Shown: piece after piece, positions 56,975 to 64,000 of the stretch | Numbering within the stretch: the first letter of the stretch is position 1 | Layout: every line of letters begins with the position of its first letter | From: Marinobacter sp. AC-23 | Lineage (GTDB): Bacteria; Pseudomonadota; Gammaproteobacteria; Pseudomonadales; Oleiphilaceae | Assembly (NCBI RefSeq): GCF_001858325.1 | Contig: NZ_MBPP01000018.1 | Location: 1-64,000, forward strand | Length of the DNA: 64,000 nucleotides | Direction of reading: 5' to 3' | Notes under the pieces: generated by a model | The model's input: the letters and a program-made list of their open reading frames with translations, nothing else | Database searches by the model: none | Told to the model about the DNA's origin: nothing | Program-made: the position numbers and the translations under genes

Positions 56975-58665
56975 AGTGTGGCTCCGCTGTTTTGCCAACG
57001 CACATAGCACACGCTGGCGGCAATGCCTTGGCGGGCAAAGGCGTGCAACCAGCGGATTTGATGATCCTGCAGTCGATCGCCGGGGCCTTTCACTTCGATC
57101 ATTTCGTAACGAGGCTTATTTTCCGCGATCTCCGGGTAAAACCTTATAAGATCCGGGAAGCCACTTCTATGTTCTCGAATATTCAGCAGAAGACGCTCAA
57201 ACAGAACCTGAAGATCTGCAACAGGTATGCAATCCAGCGCCAGAACCAGCAGCTCTTCGTTTAGCGCGGGCCAAGTCACGAAGGGGTTGGTAATGCCTTG
57301 TTTGGCAGCGTAAGTATCCAGAATTCTGCGGCGATAGCTGCCATCGTGCAACGCCGCAAAACATTGGCGGAACTCGGCTTGCCGGCGTGCTACAAAATCG
57401 TCCCGCACCAGATCCGCCGGCCCGGTATGGAACGGGTGAAAGAAGGCTCCGGGTATGGCTTTGAAAATGGTGTGCCAACACAACAATCCAAACAAGCTGT
57501 TAATAAGGGTGTTTTCCACAAAGAACACGGGAGCCTCGGCACTCCACAGGTGATCTCGAACTATCGCTTCAACCGAGCCGCCGGTTTGCGGCAAGGTCAG
57601 GGTGAACTCACGGATTTCCGGGCTCTGCGGCGCTGGCGGAACTGGCTTGCCCACCTTTTTTGCCAGCCGCTTCAGAATACGCGCCAGGCCTTGCGCTTCG
57701 GCGTCGCTCAACTCGTGGTTTTGCCAGTGCGCAGCAATAGCCCAGGCGTCTTCAAAGCGCTTCATTCGTTCCAGCAACCGCAGCTGTTTTAATCGCGCCT
57801 CCCGGTGGCCGCTGCCGGCCAACGCCTGCAACGCCAGTTCCCGTTCGCCCTGACGCTCCGCCTGCCGCCCCAACTCAAGCAGCAGTCGATCACGGCGGCT
57901 GGTCAGCCAGGGGCTATCAGTGATCATCGGAACCTCAGCCCAAACCTCGGCAGCTGGCACTCCGGCATCTAAATTCTCCCGGCACTGATGCATGGCCAGG
58001 TAGGTATCCACTTCGCTACGTTGAGAAAAGGCCCGTGCCTCGGGGGTAAACTCCACCTCTTCATAGCGATGGTGCCCCAGCTCCACCAGTACGAAATCCG
58101 ACCAGCTTTGGCGCAGGTTGCCAAAGAACATAAGGCGGATGCGATCGAACAGCGCCATGTGGCTGACCCGCACCGCCGGCGCTATGGTTTCATCAAACCA
58201 GTCCGTCAGCGAGCGGGCATCGGTGAACGTGTCCCGCAAAGTCTCACGCATTTGGCTTTTGGGCAGGCTTTTGGAAAACCCTGCCTGAGTCAGCGCCAAG
58301 GCAAAGGCCGGGCGCAACTCCGCCAGGGTGAACAGTCGAAAAAGCTCATCCAACGTCAACAGCGGATCGGCATCCAGCCAGCCACTGGCAGCCAGCTCAT
58401 CCAGCGCTTGCGCTTCCGGGCTCCCCAGTTCCGGGTAATTTAGCTTGTTAGCGCGAAACAGATCTCCACTGCGCATCACCATTCGTGTCAACAACGCACG
58501 CGCTGGGCGAGGTAACTCAAAGAAATTGTGCAGGCGGGTACGCTCTGGTTCCAACAACAGATCCGCGTGGTGATTTGCCACCCAAGCCACCACCGTTTCC
58601 ATGTTTTCCAGGTAGTACAGGGGGTTTTCAAGATCCGCTGCGGCGGGCCGGGGGTGCATGCTCAT
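56971..58665 (-). CDS. FAN1-like VRR-NUC domain nuclease
   Basis: A soluble protein of about 564 aa with an N-terminal helical DNA-binding region (FELPRPARALLTRMVMRSG), a middle repeat-like region and a C-terminal VRR-NUC nuclease domain (GFPDLIRFYPEI, MIEVKGPGDRLQDHQIRWLH) with the expected Asp, Glu-x-Lys and Gln catalytic residues. FAN1 nucleases cut 5' flaps and help repair interstrand cross-links; a bacterial FAN1 has been characterised in Pseudomonas. The start is the ATG at 58665; a second ATG follows two codons later. It is coupled by a 4-base overlap to the Fe-S helicase. Confidence 0.85.
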   Translation of the reverse strand: MSMHPRPAAADLENPLYYLENMETVVAWVANHHADLLLEPERTRLHNFFELPRPARALLTRMVMRSGDLFRANKLNYPELGSPEAQALDELAASGWLDADPLLTLDELFRLFTLAELRPAFALALTQAGFSKSLPKSQMRETLRDTFTDARSLTDWFDETIAPAVRVSHMALFDRIRLMFFGNLRQSWSDFVLVELGHHRYEEVEFTPEARAFSQRSEVDTYLAMHQCRENLDAGVPAAEVWAEVPMITDSPWLTSRRDRLLLELGRQAERQGERELALQALAGSGHREARLKQLRLLERMKRFEDAWAIAAHWQNHELSDAEAQGLARILKRLAKKVGKPVPPAPQSPEIREFTLTLPQTGGSVEAIVRDHLWSAEAPVFFVENTLINSLFGLLCWHTIFKAIPGAFFHPFHTGPADLVRDDFVARRQAEFRQCFAALHDGSYRRRILDTYAAKQGITNPFVTWPALNEELLVLALDCIPVADLQVLFERLLLNIREHRSGFPDLIRFYPEIAENKPRYEMIEVKGPGDRLQDHQIRWLHAFARQGIAASVCYVRWQNSGATL

Positions 58666-58916
58666 AAATACAAAGGCAGACCTTGCTGCTGAGGATAAAT
58701 CAGGCCACAACTTTACGATGGCCTGCGGTGCAGCTCAAATAGTGATAGCAACCCAAGCTCTTTATACGCCGGACCTGCCAGAACGACACAACCTGTCGCG
58801 GCGTTCCGTCATACTGTAGAGCATCTGCGGTCTGATTCTGCCATCAGTTGCGTTACTCTTTATAATCAATACGATCACCTGATTAACGTTGCGACGATAA
58901 TCCGACAAGGAAACCC

Positions 58917-61900
58917 ATGCCCGAACACGCCACCATCACCCCAGGCTTTCACGCCGTGCACGCCAACCATCTGGAAGACCTGCGCCGGGCTGTGGTGTTT
59001 ATCTGCCAGCAGAACCCTCTGCCGCCACTGCAAAGCGAGACGTTTTTGGTGCAGAGCAACGGTATTGCCCAGTGGCTGAAGCTGGCGTTGGCGGAAAAAC
59101 GTTCGGAAGATGGCAGCGAAGGCGGGCTGGGCATTGCCGCCGGTATGGATTTTCTGTTCCCGGCGCGGTTTATCTGGCAGGCCTATCGGGCCGTGTTGCC
59201 GGACGGCGAGGTGCCGGAGCAATCCCCCTTTGATAAACGCCGGCTGGTGTGGCGGCTTTACCGCCTGCTGCCAGAACTGGTTCAAACAGACGAGGTGTTC
59301 AACCCCCTGGCGCGGTTTCTGGAAGGCAGCGACACTGATTTGCGGGCGTTCCAGCTGGCTGAAAAAGTAGCGGATCTGTTCGACCAGTATCAGGTGTTCC
59401 GCGCCGATTGGCTGGCTGCTTGGGAGCTGGGCCGGGATGTAATCATCACCCCAAAGAACGAAGAAAAGCGGATTGAGGAAGACACCCGCTGGCAGCCCAT
59501 GCTCTGGCGCAAACTGGTGGAAGACACAGGCGCTGACGCCAGCACCAGCCGCTCGCAGATTCACACCCGGTTTATGGCCGAGGGCCAGCGCATAAGCGCC
59601 CCAGCACACCCCAGCCGGTTACCTCAACGCATTGTGGTGTTCGGAGTGTCGTCGTTGCCGCGACAAGCGTTGGAAGCGCTGTATGTACTCAGCCGTTTCA
59701 GCCAGGTGGTGCTGTGCGTCCACAACCCATCACAATTTTACTGGGCCGATATTGTCAGCGACCGGGATCTGCTGAGAGCCGAACGCAAGCGCGGGGCCAG
59801 CCATCCCACACTGTCGAAGGTTGAGGATGCAGATCAGTTGCACCAGCACGCCAACCCGCTGCTGGCGGCCTGGGGCAAGCAGGGCCGGGATTACATTCGC
59901 CTGCTGGACGAATTCGACAACCCCGATGAGTATCGCGCCAGCTTCCAGACCCCGGACCAGAAGATCGACATCTTCTCGGAGCATGGCACAGGCCAGACAA
60001 CTGGCTTGCTGCACCAACTGCAGAACGACATCTATAACCTGACCCCGCTGCAGGAAATTCGCGACGAACGCCGTGAACTCAACCTGGGCCAGTCTGTGCC
60101 CGCTGAGGCTCCATCGCCTTCCACGATGCCCACAGCCCGCAACGGGAAGTGGAAATTCTGCACGACCAGTTGCTGGCCGCATTCAACGCAGATACCTCGC
60201 TGCGCCCCCGGGACGTGATGGTAATGGTGCCAGACATCAACGTATACGCGCCCCATATACAAGCGGTGTTCGGCCGCTATCAAGCAGGGCGCAAGCGCCA
60301 TATCCCGTTCACCATTTCAGACCAGGGCCAGCGTAACCACGAGCCCGTTCTGATTGCCCTGGAAACGCTCATGTCGTTACCGCGCAGTCGGTTTGCGGTG
60401 AGCGAGATCCTGAGCCTGCTGGAAGTGCCCGGCATCCGTGACCGTTTTGAGATAGCCGAAGAAGACATTCCCCTGGCCAGGCGCTGGGTAGAAGGCGCCA
60501 ACATACGCTGGGGCCTGCACGGTGCCCACCGGGCAAGCCTGGAACTGCCAGCAGGGTTGCAACGCAACACCTGGCAGTCTGGCTTGCGCTCCATGCTTTT
60601 GGGTTACGGCATGGGTGACGACGAGCCTTGGGCCGGGGTCCAGCCTTACGGCGAAATTGGCGGCTTACAGGCCGGCCTGGCGGGCCGCCTTGGAGAGTTT
60701 GTGTATCGGCTCGAAAGCTTGTGGCAAACGCTGCAGGAAAGCCGTGCACCCCAGCAATGGGAAACGTTGTTCTCCGCCATGCTCGAGCAGTTTTTCCACA
60801 AGGTAGAAGGCCACGATCTGTTGCTGCTGAACCGCTTCCGCAGGCAACTGGAGCAATGGCTGGACGACACCCTTGCCGCGGGGCTGACTCAGCAACCCTT
60901 GCCACTGAACATTGTGAAAGATGTATTGCTGGACGGTCTGGATGAAGGCGGCTTGAACCAGCGTTTTCTGGCCGGCAAGGTGAACTTCGCCACCCTGATG
61001 CCCATGCGCGCCATTCCCTTCCGCAAAGTGTGTCTGTTGGGCATGAACGATGGCGATTATCCGCGCTCACGGCCACCGGTGGATTTTGACCTGATGGCGC
61101 AGGATTACCGGCCCGGCGACCGCTCCCGCCGGGAAGACGACCGTTACCTGTTTCTGGAGGCCATGTTGTCTGCCCGCGAACAGCTTTACATCAGCTGGGT
61201 AGGGCGCAGCATACGCGACGATTCTCCACGGCCGCCGTCGGTACTGGTGGGCCAGTTGCAAGACCATCTCAACAGTCTCTGGACACTGCCCGGACAGCCA
61301 GATGAGCCGATCACCGATGCGCTGACCACCTGCCATCCCTTGCAACCGTTCAGCCGCGACTACTTCCCCCAGGCCAGGCACAGCGGCAGTCTGTTTACCT
61401 ACGAACACGAATGGCGCGGCGCCCATGACAACGAGGCCACAGAACAACAAGAACAGCCTCAGCAAAAAGCCCTGCCGTTTCAGCAGCCTGAGGAACCTAT
61501 CACCCTCAACGACCTGGCTGGTTTTTTGAAGAAGCCCGTGGACACATTCTACCAACGCCGCCTGCAAGTGCGCTTCGACGATGTGGAAGACGACGACACG
61601 GATAACGAAAACTTTGACCTGAACGGTCTCGACCGCTGGCGCCTGGACACTGAACTGATTGAGCAAGGCCTGCTGAAAGCCGCTAATGAAGATGACCTGC
61701 ACGAGCGCCTGGAAAGCACTCTGGATCGCATGGCGCGGCGCGGCGACCTGGGCATGGGTATAACAGAACACAAACTGCGCAGTGACCTCTCCGGCCGCTT
61801 GCCCGACTTGTTTCAGCGCTATCAGAGTGCTCTGGCCGAATGGCCCGAGGCGCTCAGCGAGCCACTGCCGTTCGAATATCGCCTATCGAACCCTACCGGT

Positions 61901-62481
61901 TCCGTAGAAGTGCTGGACTTGATTAATAACCTGCGCCGCAACCATGAGGGCCAGCTTTGCCGGCTGGTCATTGCCGGTTCCAGTCTGCTCAGCGGCAGCG
62001 GTTACAGCAAAAAACTCCGCTACGCCAACCTGATGCGCGATTGGGTGATTCATCTGGCCGGGCAACTGACAGCGCAACCTTTTGAAACCCTGATTCTGGG
62101 CAAGGAAGAAGGCCGCAAAGTCCGTTTTGCACCTTTGCCAAAGGAAACCGCCGCCAAACACCTGGACGCGATACTGGCACGCTGGATGGACGCCAGCACC
62201 CGGCTTTACCGCTGCACTGTGAGGCCGGTTTTGCCTGGATTTACAGCTTCTACCAAAGCAAGAAGTTTCTCGGTGATCACGAACGCGCGGTCAGCGATGC
62301 CCAACAGGCTTACACCACCGCCCTGGAGCGGGACACCGGTTATCTGCGAGGCGCCTTCGAAAGTGCCGAAGCGTTCATGCAAAGTGGTGAATTCGAAGCC
62401 TTGCTGCACGGGCTGTATGTGCCTTTATGGGAAGCCGAGCAGGAAAAATCCGCCGCCGGTCAGATTGAGGGCAAGCTATGA
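58917..62481 (+). pseudogene. recC: Exodeoxyribonuclease V gamma subunit RecC, two frameshifts
   Basis: RecC recognises Chi and splits the duplex in the RecBCD repair enzyme. The N-terminal frame (58917 to about 60110) begins HAVHANHLEDLRRAVVF and has VQSNGIAQWLKLALAE. The second frame (about 60110-62210) contains MVMVPDINVYAP and the core of the protein. The third frame ends E-Q-E-K-S-A-A-G-Q-I-E-G-K-L at 62481. Restoring one base near 60106 (GAGGCTCC) and one near 62215 joins all three into about 1,188 aa, a normal RecC. The stop overlaps the recB start by 4 bases. Confidence 0.85.
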
Positions 62482-64000
62482 CGGCTACCACCGTAACGAC
62501 AAACCCGAACCTTGACCCACTCACGCTGCCCCTGAACGGCAATAGCCTGATTGAAGCCAGCGCCGGTACCGGGAAAACCTTCACCATCGCCATTTTGTAT
62601 GTGCGTTTGGTTCTGGGCCATGGTCAGCCCGAGGGCAGCGTTCTGGCTGCCGGCATGCTGCCGCCGAATTTGCTGGTAGTGACCTTTACTGACGCAGCCA
62701 CAAAAGAGCTCCGGGATCGCATCCGTACCCGGCTCACTCAGGCCGCCGAAGTGTTTTCCAGTGTTGCCGACAGCATAAAGCCCGCGCCGGAAACCGCGCT
62801 GATCCATCAGCTCCGGGACGACAGTTACCCGGACCCGGCAACTTGGCCTGACTGCCGCAAAAAGTTGCTGCTGGCCGCCGAGTGGATGGACGAGGCCGCC
62901 GTGTCCACCATCCACGCCTGGTGTAACCGCATGCTCACCGAGCACGCGTTCGACAGTGGTAGCCTGTTCCGGCTAACCCTGGAAACCGACCAAAGCGAGT
63001 TACTCGATGAAGTAGCACGGGATTACTGGCGCACGTTTATCTATCCGCTGTCGCCGGTACTGATGGACGAAGTGCTGAGCCACTGGAAAACCCCGGACAA
63101 CCTGAGGGCTTCCGTGCGCAACCTACTGGGTGATGCCGATGCCTTTGAAGTCGCCACCGACGATGTAAAGCAGGCCATCGAAGCCACGGTGCACCGGCGC
63201 ATGGAACAAGCACAGGCACTGAAAGCCCAACCCTGGGCAGACTGGAAGCCAGAAGTGACCGACATGCTGGTTGAGCTCAACAAGAGCAAACGCCTGCACG
63301 GTGGCAGCATGAAGCCGATGATTGCCGCCTGGGACACGCTGCTGGCGTGGGCTTCTTCCGATGAGCTTTTCCCGGAGGGGCTCGACAAAGCCGGCTTCCA
63401 AAACCAGACACCGGACATACTGCCCACAAAACTCAAAGGTGATGGCGATGTGCCCCACCATCCCGCGTTTGATGCCATTGAAGAGCTGATTTCCTTCAGC
63501 CAAAGCCTGCCCAGCGCCGAGGCCGACATCCTCAGGCACGCCACCCGCTGGATTGCGGCGCGACTGGAATCGGAAAAACAGAAGCGCTCTGAAATGGGCT
63601 TCGACGACCTGCTCACCCGGCTGGACGACGCACTTCATGGCCCCCGTGGCGATCAATTGGCAGCCACCATCAGGCGCCAGTTCCCGGTGGCACTGATTGA
63701 CGAGTTTCAGGACACAGACCCGGTGCAATACCGCATTTTCAACCGCATTTACCGGGTTTCAGAGCATCATCCGGATACCTGCCTGCTGATGATCGGCGAC
63801 CCGAAACAGGCCATTTATGGCTTCCGCGGCGCCGACATCTTCACCTATCTGGACGCCCGCACTGGGGCCCGCGACCGCACCTGGACACTGGGCCGCAACT
63901 TCCGTTCCTCCAAGCCTATGGTGACAGCGGTCAACCGGGTGTTCGAATATGGCGACCTGAACAGCCCGGAGGGGGCCTTCCTGTTTGGCAAAGGCGACGC
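62478..64000 (+). CDS. recB: Exodeoxyribonuclease V beta subunit RecB (partial, runs off window)
   Basis: The 5' 507 codons of recB, the UvrD-type helicase-nuclease. Walker A is ASAGTGKT (27-34), then VTFTDAATKELRDRIRTRL, a WCNRMLTEHAF region, DEFQDTDPVQY (Walker B), GDPKQAIYGFRGADI and LGRNFRSS. No frame break is apparent in the 1.5 kb present. It overlaps recC by ATGA, so the two subunits are translationally coupled. The nuclease domain lies beyond the window. Confidence 0.93.
   Translation, partial: MTATTVTTNPNLDPLTLPLNGNSLIEASAGTGKTFTIAILYVRLVLGHGQPEGSVLAAGMLPPNLLVVTFTDAATKELRDRIRTRLTQAAEVFSSVADSIKPAPETALIHQLRDDSYPDPATWPDCRKKLLLAAEWMDEAAVSTIHAWCNRMLTEHAFDSGSLFRLTLETDQSELLDEVARDYWRTFIYPLSPVLMDEVLSHWKTPDNLRASVRNLLGDADAFEVATDDVKQAIEATVHRRMEQAQALKAQPWADWKPEVTDMLVELNKSKRLHGGSMKPMIAAWDTLLAWASSDELFPEGLDKAGFQNQTPDILPTKLKGDGDVPHHPAFDAIEELISFSQSLPSAEADILRHATRWIAARLESEKQKRSEMGFDDLLTRLDDALHGPRGDQLAATIRRQFPVALIDEFQDTDPVQYRIFNRIYRVSEHHPDTCLLMIGDPKQAIYGFRGADIFTYLDARTGARDRTWTLGRNFRSSKPMVTAVNRVFEYGDLNSPEGAFLFGKGD

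Overview
The window looks like chromosome of a marine gammaproteobacterium close to Marinobacter. This placement is inferred from gene content and order, not from a search. The supporting content is a cis/trans fatty-acid isomerase, an aa3-type cytochrome c oxidase cluster with heme A synthesis genes, PomA/PomB-type stators, the dprA-tsaC-hemF-aroE and def-fmt-rsmB-trkA blocks, glyQ-glyS-gmhB, a TRAP transporter and recC-recB.

Layout. 0.1-7.1 kb: cti (frameshifted), an ATP-grasp gene, hrpB (frameshifted) and an MFS carrier. 7.2-16.0 kb: the cytochrome oxidase region on the minus strand, reading ctaC, ctaD, ctaG, ctaE, then (after a small plus-strand gene) SURF1, a SCO-like protein, ctaA, ctaB and sco. 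16.2-24.5 kb, plus strand: a MATE exporter, an unknown gene, then a tightly coupled set of periplasmic cupredoxin, membrane GGDEF/EAL protein, DUF3034 outer-membrane-type protein and lipoprotein truncated hemoglobin, followed by DUF1653 and an antiporter. 24.5-34.3 kb: repeats, yheV, prlC, a gamma carbonic anhydrase, pomAB, aroE, hemF, tsaC, dprA and a LysM protein. 34.7-42.8 kb, plus strand: def, fmt, rsmB, trkA, glyQ, glyS, gmhB and tRNA-Pro(CGG). 43.3-48.7 kb: a catabolic insert with TRAP transporter dctPQM, iron alcohol dehydrogenase and an IclR regulator, bordered by an IS30-type transposase remnant. 49.0-53.8 kb: a yhiI-rbbA-yhhJ export operon. 53.8-64.0 kb: a phospholipase D remnant, a VOC protein, an Fe-S helicase with a nuclease-like N-terminus, a FAN1-like VRR-NUC nuclease, and divergent recC-recB running off the end.

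How the parts work together. The oxidase block encodes the catalytic subunits, both heme A steps, and copper delivery (Cox11/CtaG, SCO, SCO-like, SURF1). The cupredoxin-c-di-GMP-barrel-hemoglobin set is the best candidate for an undescribed system: its overlapping start/stop codons suggest one translational unit that could report an envelope redox or gas signal to c-di-GMP. The TRAP-ADH-IclR unit is a self-contained uptake and oxidation module with its own candidate operators. FAN1-like nuclease, helicase and RecBC form a DNA repair neighbourhood.

Quality caution. Eight genes carry eleven frame breaks; nine of the eleven fit a single missing base, and several lie in short homopolymers. They sit at 0.7-10.2 kb and 50.7-62.2 kb, with none seen in the 40 kb between. 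Consensus errors are the simplest explanation, so these genes are probably intact in the organism. Three or four copies of a long palindromic intergenic repeat are also present.
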